This document shows positions 1-7,121 of a stretch of 35,520 nt of DNA, in pieces (within the stretch, counting starts at the first letter, position 1; each line of letters starts with the position of its first letter). The notes beneath the pieces are model-generated. The model had not been told where the DNA came from. It did not search any database and saw nothing but the letters and a program-made list of their open reading frames with translations. Location: positions 1 to 35,520 of the forward strand of contig JAUVVA010000030.1 in assembly GCA_030604905.1 (NCBI GenBank), read 5' to 3'. The DNA is from Verrucomicrobiota bacterium. Lineage in GTDB: Bacteria; Verrucomicrobiota; Verrucomicrobiia; Opitutales; Opitutaceae. The position numbers were made by a program, and so were the translations under genes.

Positions 1-300
1 GAGCACGCGCAGTTGGCGCTCAATCCGGGGCTTGAGAGCGCGGAGGTGCGCGAGATGCGTGAGCTCGTCTGGGAGCAGGCGGTGCGCGAGGGCCTGCATG
101 CGCTGGGGAAGGAAGAGGAGGCGCTTCAAAGCAAGCCCCTCACGCTCCCGTGGAAGCTAAAGCTCGCCGACCGTGTGCAGCGAGAGGCGGGGGCCTCGGT
201 CGCTTGGCTCGCCCGCCGCCTCCAGCTCGGGCACGAATCGTCCTTGCGCAGCCGTTTGTGCAAGCTCCGCAAGTCGGTCTTGCAACAAAACGCGGCCTGA
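1..300 (+). CDS. C-terminal fragment, probable REP-associated (RAYT/Y1-type) transposase
   Basis: The reading frame is open from the first base and stops at 298-300, so only the last 99 residues are visible and the true start lies upstream of the window. The end of the protein (PWKLKLADRVQREAG, then SVAWLARRLQLGH) resembles the helical C-terminal tail that follows the Y1 HUH domain in REP-associated tyrosine transposases of Verrucomicrobiota, where a short helix-turn-helix-like segment ends the protein. The catalytic HUH and Tyr residues would be upstream and cannot be seen. Several REP-like hairpins in the same window fit this call. Alternatives include another small DNA-binding protein. The family call is an inference from the tail only. 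Confidence 0.5.
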   Translation, partial: EHAQLALNPGLESAEVREMRELVWEQAVREGLHALGKEEEALQSKPLTLPWKLKLADRVQREAGASVAWLARRLQLGHESSLRSRLCKLRKSVLQQNAA

Positions 301-374
301 CCCCCTTGCGCTGGAGGTGCGGGAGCGCGTTTTTCTGTCGCGGGCTTGGAGTCCCGACGCCACCAAAGGGATTC

Positions 375-683
375 ATGGACACACACGTCGCCGTCATCGG
401 CATGCTCAGGTTTCCGAAGGAACGCGTCGCCGAGGCGCTGCCGCATCTGAAGACCTTCGTGGAGGAGACCCGCCAGAAGGACGGGTGTATTTTCTTCGAC
501 GTGGCGGAAGACGCCTTCGAACCGGGCGTGATCCGGGTCTCCGAACTCTGGCCCGACAAGGAAAGCCTCGAGCGGCACCTCAAGGCCCCGCACGTGGACC
601 CTTGGCGCGCCGCGGCCCGCGCCTGCGGCCTCGTCGACAGAAAGTTCACCGCCTACGCCATCGGCCACTCGTGGCCGATGTGA
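375..683 (+). CDS. Antibiotic biosynthesis monooxygenase (ABM)-fold protein, putative quinol monooxygenase
   Basis: A 102-residue protein of the dimeric alpha/beta ABM fold (YgiN-like). Visible features are an N-terminal strand (VAVIGMLRF), a helix (ALPHLKTFVEETRQKDGC), a central strand (FFDVAED), the typical 'SELWPDKESLERHLKAPHV' segment that matches the family pattern 'E.W.d.eal..H...pH', and a C-terminal strand ending in a short tail. Members oxidise quinols or polyketides without a cofactor, or act as small-molecule chaperones; the substrate cannot be read from sequence. The ATG at 375 is preceded by AAAGGG with suitable spacing and begins exactly at the domain; the frame also runs further upstream without homology, so a longer start is unlikely. 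The gene stands alone and converges on the C39-like gene. Confidence 0.85.
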   Translation: MDTHVAVIGMLRFPKERVAEALPHLKTFVEETRQKDGCIFFDVAEDAFEPGVIRVSELWPDKESLERHLKAPHVDPWRAAARACGLVDRKFTAYAIGHSWPM

Positions 684-760
684 GCCGAATCGCTCCCGCC
701 GCGGATCCGGGCTTCACGCTAGCGTTGGGGCGCCCCTGGTAACGTTGGAGCTAAAGCTGA

Positions 761-777
761 CGCCGGTTAAGCCGGCG
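761..777. terminator. Possible bidirectional terminator hairpin
   Basis: CGCCGG (761-766) pairs with CCGGCG (772-777) around a 5-nt loop, lying between the convergent ends of the ABM gene (683) and the C39-like gene (822). There is no T-tract on either side, so intrinsic termination is uncertain. Confidence 0.3.
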
Positions 778-821
778 CGCTATTCAGCCGGGCGCGGGAA
801 CGGCCCGTGCGTGGCGGTGTT

Positions 822-2330
822 TCAGATGTCGATCTCGAAAACCGGCATGTCCCAGGCCGACTCGCCGGGGATGTTGACGGGCGTGCTCCAGGTTTTGAGC
901 AGGCTGTCGAGGGGGATGCGGCTGGGGGCGGTCCAGCCTTGGGGGCCGCAGGAGCGCACGATGGGGTTGGGGTCCTCGCCTTCGAGGCGGAGGAGGTGCC
1001 AGCCGACGATGCGGCCTTCGCGCACCGCGGGGAGGAGGCAGGCGGAGTGGCGGGCGAGGGTGGCGCGGAGGATGCGAGGGCCTTGCGCGAGGGCCCAGCG
1101 CTCCACCTCGTGCGAGTCCTCGCGCCGATCGTGGCGGGCGTGGAAGCGGAGAAAGCTGCGCAGGCCGGCGGCGCGGAGGAATTGTTGCGCATCGGTGAGG
1201 TCGACCGGTGCGCGCGGGAAGGCGGCGACAACTTTGGCGGCGAGCGGGGCGGAATCTCCGGAGACAGGCGGCGGGAGATGGAAGCGCACGACCTCGCAGG
1301 CACCGCGGCTGAAGTCGCGGTAGGAATGCTTTTCGCGCCGGCCCCAGGGGTTGTGGATTTCGAAGGAACCATTGTTGCCGTCGTTGTAGCCGACGATGAC
1401 GCAGCCGTGGCCGCCGCCGGGTCCATAGACGCCGGGTTTGAAGGAGACGTAGAGCGGGCCGTCGCGCAGGAGGGCGTGGCGGATGAAGGGGAGGATCTCG
1501 CGTTGGAAGCGCGCGAAGTCCTCCTTGGTGTCGAGGTCGGCCCAGAGGCGGGTCTCCGAATAAAAGCCGAGCGCTTCCATGGCGCGCGCCATGTCGCCGG
1601 ACCAAGTGCCCCGGTGCTTGCGGGAGGCGTCGGAGGAGAGGTGGGCGAGTTGTTTTTGGGTGATGCGGAAGCCGTGGTGACCGGCAATCATGACCGCCGA
1701 GGCGGGCACGCAGTAGCTGCCTTCCTGCTTCTCGAGCGGCACGTTTTTCACCTCGAAGCGAGGCGGGGTGGGCGCCCGCAGGTCGAGCGGTTGGAGCTCG
1801 CCGAGCCCCACCTCGAGGGGCGGCGGGATGAAGTAGATGGCGCGAATTCGCGCGATGGAATCCGGGTCGAGGGAGTCGAGCGCGAGCAGGAAGGTCTCGT
1901 TCTTTTTCACCTCAAAGTAGACGCGGCGGCGGAGGGTATCCACGTGCCGGAAGGTGCCGGGGATCGGCGTCGCGTCCGCATAGTGGAGCGGGGTCTTGGT
2001 CAACTCCCGCCAATCGCCGCCGCCGCGGTAGATCGAGCGCACGCCGCGCAGGTAGTCCTGGTCCTCGAGCGAGAGTTGACCGGCCGGGACGGATACGGGA
2101 GCGCGGGCCGGATCGGCGGGGACGATGAGGACATGGCGGTCAAGCGCGAGCGGGCCCTCCGGCACCCAGGCGAGACGGCCGAAGAGTTTGGCGCCGCCGC
2201 CGCGGGCGCTCCAATCGCGATCAGGAAGTCCCTCGATGGGGCGGGCACCGAGCCCGGTGCCGAGGGTGGCCGTAAGGGCGAGGGCGAGCGCGAGGAGGAG
2301 TTGGCGGGCGGATGCCGCGAAGGCACTCAT
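822..2330 (-). CDS. Exported C39-like cysteine peptidase-fold protein with SHD1-like N-terminal region
   Basis: A 502-residue protein. Residues 1-29 form a signal peptide (hydrophobic LLLALALALTATLG). Residues about 37-95 have the SHD1-like pattern seen in many Verrucomicrobiota exported proteins: an early 'W.A.GG' motif, then a strand, then 'VPAGQLSLEDQDYL'. Residues about 195-335 form a papain-like C39-type domain with the full triad: Cys207 in 'GSYCVPAS', His308 in 'GGGHGCVIVGYND' and Asn327 in 'IHNPWG'. A further 160 residues lack a recognised domain. It is probably a periplasmic or outer-surface peptidase or peptidase-like binding protein. C39 domains in ABC exporters cleave double-glycine leaders, but no transporter is adjacent, so that role is not supported. 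The start coincides with the signal peptide. It is transcribed alone. Confidence 0.8.
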   Translation of the reverse strand: MSAFAASARQLLLALALALTATLGTGLGARPIEGLPDRDWSARGGGAKLFGRLAWVPEGPLALDRHVLIVPADPARAPVSVPAGQLSLEDQDYLRGVRSIYRGGGDWRELTKTPLHYADATPIPGTFRHVDTLRRRVYFEVKKNETFLLALDSLDPDSIARIRAIYFIPPPLEVGLGELQPLDLRAPTPPRFEVKNVPLEKQEGSYCVPASAVMIAGHHGFRITQKQLAHLSSDASRKHRGTWSGDMARAMEALGFYSETRLWADLDTKEDFARFQREILPFIRHALLRDGPLYVSFKPGVYGPGGGHGCVIVGYNDGNNGSFEIHNPWGRREKHSYRDFSRGACEVVRFHLPPPVSGDSAPLAAKVVAAFPRAPVDLTDAQQFLRAAGLRSFLRFHARHDRREDSHEVERWALAQGPRILRATLARHSACLLPAVREGRIVGWHLLRLEGEDPNPIVRSCGPQGWTAPSRIPLDSLLKTWSTPVNIPGESAWDMPVFEIDI

Positions 2331-2994
2331 CGTCGGGAGCTTGCGGGGCGGCGCGGGTTTTGGCGAACCCGGATTTTGCGACGCGGCTTCGCCCCCTTAC
2401 CGACCTGTTCGAGCAGTGGCTGATGTGGCTGAGCTCGGTGCGGCATGAGCGCCCGTGGGTTCGGAACAGGCGCGGGACGCCCATGCCACTCCAAGCCGGC
2501 TACGGCTTCTTGGGAACTGCTCTCGCCGCATGACCGCCGACAAGCACCTCGGGCGCCACGGCGCGGAGCTGGGACTCGCCGGCTTGGCGTAACACGCACC
2601 CATCGCCGCATCGCTCTTCCGAGCGCAGGTCTGGGACGGTGGAGGCGCGGATCTTGAGCAAGCGTAAGCTCCACCGCGGCTTCGATCCGCGGATCGCTGA
2701 CAGATGGTCCGGGGACATGGGCGACACTTGGGAGAGATTGACCAAGTATCCGAGGCTAGATTCGGGGGTGGGCGTGAGGGGGCTCGGAGGGCGGGCGATG
2801 AAGGCCGAGCCGGGACTCCTGCTGGGGGGCTTCTGTCGGGAGAGAGACGCCCAGTCGGGTCTAAGGGATGCCCCTTGGCAAAAGCTTACCCGCGTAAATC
2901 GGCAATGCCCGGCGCGAAGGTTCGGGAAAAACGAACCCAGCGCATGCTTGTTTCGTAAGGGCTGGAATTTGAGCCTCTTGGTGCAACATTTCCT
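2331..2994. other. Intergenic stretch with degenerate REP-like units, no supported gene
   Basis: This 664-bp gap separates the divergent C39-like and glycosyltransferase genes. It holds REP-like sequence at 2443-2503 and a perfect 14-nt palindrome at 2683-2696 (CGATCCGCGGATCG). Reading frames are open on both strands but show no domain, no signal sequence and no convincing start. The last 120 bp before 2995 are less GC-rich than the surroundings, as expected for a promoter region, but no clear -10/-35 pair stands out. Confidence 0.6.
2443..2503. repeat. Pair of REP-like half elements, head to head
   Basis: GCATGAGCGCCCGTGGGTTCGG is the reverse of the ACCCACGGGCG...GCC motif seen at 6167 and 29957. 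It is followed by GGACGCCCATGCCACTCC and then AAGCCGGCTA in the forward sense. The 27-nt block 2476-2502 (GACGCCCATGCC...GGCTA) recurs with few changes in reverse orientation at 5796-5822 and 29915-29941. Confidence 0.6.
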
Positions 2995-3945
2995 ATGACT
3001 AATACTCTTCTCGCCCCCACTGCCCCCCGCGTAGGCATCGGTATCGCGACCAAAGATCGCTGGCTGGATCTCCAAGAGACGCTTCGACAGCTGGAGGCAG
3101 GCGGTTACCACCGCCGGCACCCTGTTGTGGTCGTGGATGACGGCTCCCGCACCCCCGCGCCTGCGGAGTTATTCAAGAGGCACCCTTGGGTGCGCTTTCT
3201 CCGCCACGAGGTCAACCAAGGCTATATCCGGCGCCGAAACGAGATCGCTCGGCTGCTCGATACGGCCTATGTCTTGATCCTGGACGACGACGCCCACCCC
3301 ATCCTCGGCTCGGTCGACGATGCGGGGGATTACCTCGACGCAAATCCCCAAGTGGGTGCGCTCGCCTGCAACATCCTCTGCGATGAAGCCACCATCCCGG
3401 GAGTGCCCCTGAACAGCCGGCCTTTCAGCGTGCAGCGTTTCATCGGATGCGCCCACGTCCTGCGCCGAGAGCTCTTTCTTTCCTTGGGCGGATACCGGGA
3501 GGAGCTCGTCCATTACGCAGAGGAAGGCGAATATTGCGCGCGGCTATTTCGGCATGGGTATGAAGTGCACTATTTCCCCGCGATGTTGTTTCGTCACAAT
3601 GTCGCCGACAGCGGGCGAAATGCCTCGCGCATCGCCTACTTCCAAGGCCGCAATCGTGTCCTGCTTGCGCTCTGGCATTTCCCGTGGTGGGCGCTGCCCT
3701 TTCGCCTGGCGTCCGCGTTTGTCGGCAGCCTGGTGTTGGTGCCGCGGGCATGCTACGGCAGTGTCTTGAGCGGCTACCTCGCGGGCCTGGGCGCGGGCCT
3801 GCGCTATCGGCGCAACCGAAACCCGCTCCAGCGGGCTCAGTATGCTCGCTGGCGCCGGCTTCCCTGGATCTCCCAGCACCATCATAATCCCGTGAGCGCC
3901 ACACCCGCCGAAGCGGGGCTGTGTGCAAAATCGACCGCGGCCTGA
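2995..3945 (+). CDS. Family 2 glycosyltransferase (GT-A fold)
   Basis: A 316-residue cytoplasmic or membrane-associated GT2 enzyme that would transfer a sugar from a nucleotide donor to a glycan or lipid acceptor. Visible motifs are the N-terminal strand 'VGIGIATKDR' (residues 13-22), nucleotide-binding 'VVVVDDGS' (44-51), the metal-binding DxD equivalent 'LDDDA' (96-100), an acceptor-side 'GGYREE' (165-170) and the 'YAEEGEYCARL' motif that replaces the usual ED-x-D (174-184). A hydrophobic stretch at about 227-268 could attach the enzyme to the membrane. The ATG at 2995 places the first strand at the usual distance. No sugar-synthesis or export genes lie nearby: it is an orphan between two repeat-rich non-coding stretches. 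The substrate cannot be assigned. Confidence 0.88.
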   Translation: MTNTLLAPTAPRVGIGIATKDRWLDLQETLRQLEAGGYHRRHPVVVVDDGSRTPAPAELFKRHPWVRFLRHEVNQGYIRRRNEIARLLDTAYVLILDDDAHPILGSVDDAGDYLDANPQVGALACNILCDEATIPGVPLNSRPFSVQRFIGCAHVLRRELFLSLGGYREELVHYAEEGEYCARLFRHGYEVHYFPAMLFRHNVADSGRNASRIAYFQGRNRVLLALWHFPWWALPFRLASAFVGSLVLVPRACYGSVLSGYLAGLGAGLRYRRNRNPLQRAQYARWRRLPWISQHHHNPVSATPAEAGLCAKSTAA

Positions 3946-3997
3946 GCCGGCCGTGGTGGAGGAAGGCGCCCCGCTCGGGGCACGGGCTTGCGGCTCC

Positions 3998-4016
3998 CTC
4001 AGCCGGGATTATTCAG
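3998..4016 (+). repeat. Short dispersed repeat, CTGAGCCGGGATCGTTCAG type
   Basis: CTCAGCCGGGATTATTCAG at this site matches CTGAGCCGGGATCGTTCAG at 35393-35411, and the reverse complements at 7102-7121 and 4879-4894. The 7102 and 35393 copies lie at or just after the end of a gene; this one is about 50 bp past the glycosyltransferase stop. Confidence 0.5.
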
Positions 4017-4066
4017 TCGCCCGGGTCGCATCGCGGCGATCTGGCGGCACCCAAAACGGCAGTGGA

Positions 4067-4841
4067 AACCGCGGATGCCGCCGATGGACGCAGATACCAA
4101 GACCTTGGGGCTCTGGAACACCTGTCCTCGTCGGTGATTAGATTCAGCCAATCGGTTCTTCGGGAATCAGCTTTATCTGCGCACGCTGCGCGATCTGCGG
4201 TTACTTTCTACTGCCGGAAGGGAATGGCCGCAAAAAGGCGCAAGCGGCGCAAAAAAGCAGAGTGGGCGGAGCGTTGGACTGATTTTGCGACTTCTGCGCC
4301 TCTTTGCGGCCAATTCATTCTTAACCGCAGATGTCGCCGATGGACGCAGATAACCAAGACCTTGCGGCTCGGAAACACCTCTCCTCGTCGGTGATCAGAT
4401 TCAGACAATCGGTTCTTCGGGAATCAGCTTTATCTACGCACGCTGCGCGATCTGCGCTTACTTTATGCTGCCGCAAGCGGCGCAAAAAAGCAGAGTGGGC
4501 GGAGCGTTGGACTGATTTGCGACTTCTGCGCCTCTTTGCGGCCAATTCATTCTAAACCGCAGATGCCGCCGATGGACGCAGATGACCAAGCCATTGAGGC
4601 TCGGAAACACCTCTCCTTGGCGGTGATCAGATTCAGCTGATCAGTTCAGCGGGAATCAGCTTTATCTGCGCACGCTGCACAGTCTGCGCTTACTTTCTAC
4701 TGCCGGAAGGGAATGGCCGCAAAAAGGCGCAAGCGGCGCAAAAAAGCAGAGTGGGCGGAGCTTTGGGTTGATTTTGCGACTTCTGCGCCTTTTGGCGGCC
4801 ACTTCATTCTTAACCGCAGATGCCGCCGATCGACGCAGATA
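4067..4841. repeat. Tandem array of three ~250-bp units plus a truncated fourth
   Basis: Units begin at 4067, 4323, 4555 and 4812, each opening with AACCGCRGATGYCGCCGAT. Unit lengths are 256, 232 and 257 bp; the fourth stops after about 30 bp. Unit 2 lacks about 24 bp (the GGAAGGGAATGGCCGCAAAAAGG segment) present in units 1 and 3. The units share AATCAGCTTTATCTRCGCAC and TTTGCGGCCAATTCATTCT. Point differences between units show the array is not a recent assembly duplication. A partial fifth copy lies at 6036-6140. Confidence 0.9.
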
Positions 4842-4858
4842 TTGTTCGCCCTGAGGGT

Positions 4859-4894
4859 TCACCCTCCGCCTGCGCCTAAATGATCCCGGCTCGG
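4859..4894 (-). repeat. Compact reverse copy of the dispersed element seen at the window's right end
   Basis: TCACCCTCCGCCTGCG (4859-4874) is the exact reverse complement of 35505-35520, and AATGATCCCGGCTCGG (4879-4894) matches the reverse of the GAGCCGGGATCGTTCAG motif at 35395-35411. The two motifs are about 4 bp apart here and about 95 bp apart at the right end, so this looks like an internally deleted copy of the same element. Confidence 0.5.
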
Positions 4895-5026
4895 CGCAGC
4901 GCTGCGGATGTCACAATGCGGAAAACCCTCAGTTTACGCATCACGGATGCCTAAACAACAATCTATGCCGCAGTATCTTAAGTCGGTCTGGACGTCGAGG
5001 ATGATGGGGCGAGAAGGTGCGGCCGT

Positions 5027-5788
5027 ATGTCTCCCAGAACCATCCTCTTCCCTCTGTTTGTCGCCGGGGTCAGCAGCGCCGCGCTCGCCGGTCCCTTTAA
5101 CCAGAATCTGCTACTAAATCCGGGAGCCGAAGCCGGGCTTACCGGTTGGCAGGTCACCGGTGATGTGATCGCGTCCGGCGATTGGCAGGCTCCCGTCTCC
5201 GGCAGCTTTGTCTTCAACACCTCCTACGAGTGGGGCGCTCTCTCCCAGACCGTCGATTTCATTTCCGCCGGTTTCAGCGCCGCCGAGCTCGACGCCGGGG
5301 TCAACATCACCTTCAGCCAGTGGGTGGGTGCCCGGTTCGATGCGGGCGTCGAGTATTTTATCCGCGTGACGCTTTTCGACGCTTTCGGGGCGGAGCTTGC
5401 GCAACAAGGGGTCGGCAGCGTGCTCCCGCCCCCCGATTTCAGCGGCGGCGACGACGGCGACCTGGGCTTTGATGGCGAGAACTTTATCCCCGGAGATGCG
5501 CCGATTCTCGCGCTCGAGTATGCCGGCGAGTCCCTGCCCGCGGGCAGCGGCTGGATTCTGAAATTGTATCAATTCACCGACATCGTCGGCGCGCGCAGCG
5601 CCTTGGTGGAGGTGGCGGGCAAAGACAGCAATTTCTGGGGGGGTTACTACGGCGCGGCGTTCGACGACGCTTCGCTGACGGTCTCCGCCACCGTCATTCC
5701 CGAGCCTGCCAGTTTCGCGGCCCTCCTTGGTCTGGGCGCCCTCGGAGTCGCCGCGCTCCGGCGCCGGCCGGGCCACCGCGCCGATTAA
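5027..5788 (+). CDS. PEP-CTERM sorting domain protein
   Basis: A 253-residue exported protein. Residues 1-21 are a signal peptide ending at ALA. The mature part begins with 'NLLLNPGAEAGLTGW', the start of a beta-sandwich domain common in PEP-CTERM proteins of this phylum, and ends with 'FDDASLTVSA', the usual last strand of that domain. The C-terminus is a textbook PEP-CTERM tail: VIPEPASFAALLG (PEP at 225-227), a hydrophobic helix and an RRR cluster. Such tails are recognised and cleaved by an exosortase after export; no exosortase gene lies in this window. The protein is probably surface-attached or released, often with extracellular polysaccharide. The binding partner is unknown. It is a single gene between two repeat islands. 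Confidence 0.9.
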   Translation: MSPRTILFPLFVAGVSSAALAGPFNQNLLLNPGAEAGLTGWQVTGDVIASGDWQAPVSGSFVFNTSYEWGALSQTVDFISAGFSAAELDAGVNITFSQWVGARFDAGVEYFIRVTLFDAFGAELAQQGVGSVLPPPDFSGGDDGDLGFDGENFIPGDAPILALEYAGESLPAGSGWILKLYQFTDIVGARSALVEVAGKDSNFWGGYYGAAFDDASLTVSATVIPEPASFAALLGLGALGVAALRRRPGHRAD

Positions 5789-5795
5789 GAGCATG

Positions 5796-5822
5796 TAGCC
5801 GGTTTGGAGGGGCATGGGCGTC
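5796..5822 (-). repeat. REP-family 27-nt block, reverse orientation
   Basis: TAGCCGGTTTGG followed by AGGGGCATGGGCGTC is the reverse complement, with few changes, of 2476-2502. It begins 8 bp after the stop of the PEP-CTERM gene. Confidence 0.6.
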
Positions 5823-5886
5823 GCGCCGATACGGGGCCCTGCTTACCGAGGTCCGGGAGCGCCCCCCCGTTTCGTCCCGGGTGCTG

Positions 5887-5907
5887 CGCTGGGCGTCTCG
5901 CCCAGCG
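5887..5907 (-). repeat. REP-like hairpin, 9-bp stem, TCT loop
   Basis: CGCTGGGCG-TCT-CGCCCAGCG is a perfect 9-bp inverted repeat around TCT, the reverse-complement form of the AGA-loop hairpins at 5943, 6171 and 29961. It shares the GGGCG...CGCCC core, while the outer bases differ on both arms in a compensating way. Confidence 0.6.
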
Positions 5908-5942
5908 CCTTCCGGCGAGGTCGCGGGGCGAAGCCTAAGCCA

Positions 5943-5959
5943 GCCCGCGAGACGCGGGC
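5943..5959 (+). repeat. REP-like hairpin, 7-bp stem, AGA loop
   Basis: GCCCGCG-AGA-CGCGGGC is a perfect 7-bp inverted repeat with the same AGA loop as the units at 6171 and 29961, but different stem sequence on both sides. Confidence 0.5.
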
Positions 5960-6035
5960 GCTTCTCAGCCTGGCGAGAACCGGCACTAGCAGCTAGTGTC
6001 CCGTCACCGAAGTGATTTGAGTAAATTCGGTCAGA

Positions 6036-6140
6036 GAATGGCCGCAAAAAGGCGCAAGAGGCGCAAAGAACAAGCAGAGTGGGCGCAGCTTTGGATTGAT
6101 TTTGCGACGTCTGTGCCTCTTTGCGGCCAATTCATTCTTA
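6036..6140 (+). repeat. Partial copy of the 4067-4841 tandem unit
   Basis: The segment from GAATGGCCGCAAAAAGGCGC to TTGCGGCCAATTCATTCTTA matches the second half of units 1 and 3 of the tandem array with scattered changes. The first half of the unit is absent. Confidence 0.85.
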
Positions 6141-6170
6141 AAAAAACGTCCGCGGCTCTATTCCGCACCC

Positions 6171-6193
6171 ACGGGCGAGACGCCCGTGCCACG
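6171..6193 (+). repeat. REP-like hairpin with GTGCCACG flank
   Basis: ACGGGCG-AGA-CGCCCGT is a perfect 7-bp stem with a 3-nt loop, followed by GCCACG. The same 17-nt palindrome with the same 5' CCC and 3' GCCACG flanks recurs at 29961-29982. Confidence 0.75.
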
Positions 6194-6337
6194 CAAGCCG
6201 CCGAAATTCAGCGGCAACCGTTCGTGTTTGCACGATTTTAACCGAGGACAGGCACCTTGGAATTGACCAAGAGCGCCGGGGCATTCTCACCTATTTTATC
6301 AGGTCCGTCCGGATCTATTCGCTCGAGCCCATCACTG

Positions 6338-7105
6338 ATGATCAACCGTCGCAATCTTCTCTGCTGCGCCTCCCTTGGCGCGGTCGTCTCACTCGCTTCG
6401 CCTGCGGTCGCGCAGGTCGTGTTTACGTTTACCGGCACGGTCGCCCACGTGCCGCGGGAGATTTCGCATTTCGCCGTGGGCGATCCCATCTCCATCACCT
6501 TCGTCTCAATGCCGCTGGTTACGGGAGACGGCTCGCTCAGCATGACCCAACCTGGCCCCTCGGGTAACTATCAGTGGCACGAGGAGCTCATGGCTGATCC
6601 CCAGATTTGGGCGAGTGTCTCTTTCACCGGAGCGACCGGGGTCTGGAGCCGACCCGATAACGACGAGGAAGCGCCGGAGTCGTCGGTGTATTTCGGCGAC
6701 ATCGATCTCGCTTCGCGTTACTTTTTGGCTGTGGCCTATGCGGATTACGAGGTCCCTGGCGCCACGATGGGCCTGAGTTCCGGTGGCTTTCCGGTCGTGG
6801 GGATTTTGGTCCAAGGTTTGGTGCCTTTCGGCTCCGACTATACCTTTGGCGCTCCGACGCCTCCGGAGATGACGGGGTTCTTTGCTGATTTCGTTGGATC
6901 CCACTCGTTCACCTTCTCCGGTAGCAACTCGCTCATCGACCTGGACATCGATCCTGGCGAGGGAGTGGTCTTGCGGAGCGTGATGATCGACTTCACCCAA
7001 ATGTCCATCGCGGTCATTCCGGAGCCGGCCGCGGCCGGTTTGCTCATGGGCATGCTGGGCGCGAGCGCCGCGTTTGGCCGGCGACGGGCGCGGGCGGGGG
7101 GCTGA
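6338..7105 (+). CDS. PEP-CTERM sorting domain protein
   Basis: A 255-residue exported protein. The ATG at 6338 begins MINRRNLLCC, a basic n-region followed by a hydrophobic core and an AVA/Q cleavage-like site at about residue 26; the frame opens upstream but only with a TTG and a non-signal leader, so this start is preferred. The mature part begins 'VVFTFTGTVAHV', a strand seen at the start of several uncharacterised PEP-CTERM proteins, and runs as Ser/Gly-rich beta structure without a known catalytic motif. The tail is VIPEPAAAGLLMG (PEP at 228-230), a hydrophobic helix and RRRARAGG. It is presumably processed by an exosortase encoded elsewhere. The function of the mature domain is unknown. 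It converges on the DUF1328 gene. Confidence 0.88.
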   Translation: MINRRNLLCCASLGAVVSLASPAVAQVVFTFTGTVAHVPREISHFAVGDPISITFVSMPLVTGDGSLSMTQPGPSGNYQWHEELMADPQIWASVSFTGATGVWSRPDNDEEAPESSVYFGDIDLASRYFLAVAYADYEVPGATMGLSSGGFPVVGILVQGLVPFGSDYTFGAPTPPEMTGFFADFVGSHSFTFSGSNSLIDLDIDPGEGVVLRSVMIDFTQMSIAVIPEPAAAGLLMGMLGASAAFGRRRARAGG

Positions 7106-7121
7106 ACGATCCCGGGCTCAG
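7102..7121 (-). repeat. Dispersed repeat overlapping a stop codon
   Basis: CTGAACGATCCCGGGCTCAG is the reverse form of CTGAGCCGGGATCGTTCAG at 35393-35411, with one extra C. It contains the TGA stop of the PEP-CTERM gene (7103-7105) and reaches the stop of the convergent DUF1328 gene (7118-7120). Confidence 0.5.

Larger units (their letters stand above)
3946..5026. other. 1.08-kb non-coding repeat island
   Basis: Between the glycosyltransferase and the first PEP-CTERM gene there is no supported gene. The stretch contains the tandem array (4067-4841), two dispersed repeat copies (3998 and 4879) and a 16-nt segment (4859-4874) that is the exact reverse complement of 35505-35520. Short frames here repeat with the array and are by-products of it. 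Confidence 0.75.
5789..6337. other. Intergenic island of small hairpins and repeat remnants
   Basis: No gene is supported in these 549 bp. The stretch contains one 27-nt REP-family block, three AGA/TCT-loop hairpins (5887, 5943 and 6171) and a partial copy of the 4067-4841 tandem unit (6036-6140). Confidence 0.65.

Noticed and set aside
807-2423. A 538-codon plus-strand frame opposite the C39-like gene
   Set aside because: Composition is Glu/Gly/Val-rich without motif, while the minus-strand protein has a signal peptide and complete triad.
2639-2998. A 119-codon plus-strand frame overlapping the glycosyltransferase start
   Set aside because: There is no recognisable motif and it would overlap the well supported ATG at 2995.
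2500-3120. A 206-codon minus-strand frame in the spacer before the glycosyltransferase
   Set aside because: It overlaps the glycosyltransferase start region, has no domain or signal peptide, and runs through REP-like sequence.
4067-4841. CRISPR array
   Set aside because: The repeats are about 250 bp, contiguous and diverged, without short direct repeats separated by unique spacers, and no cas genes are present.
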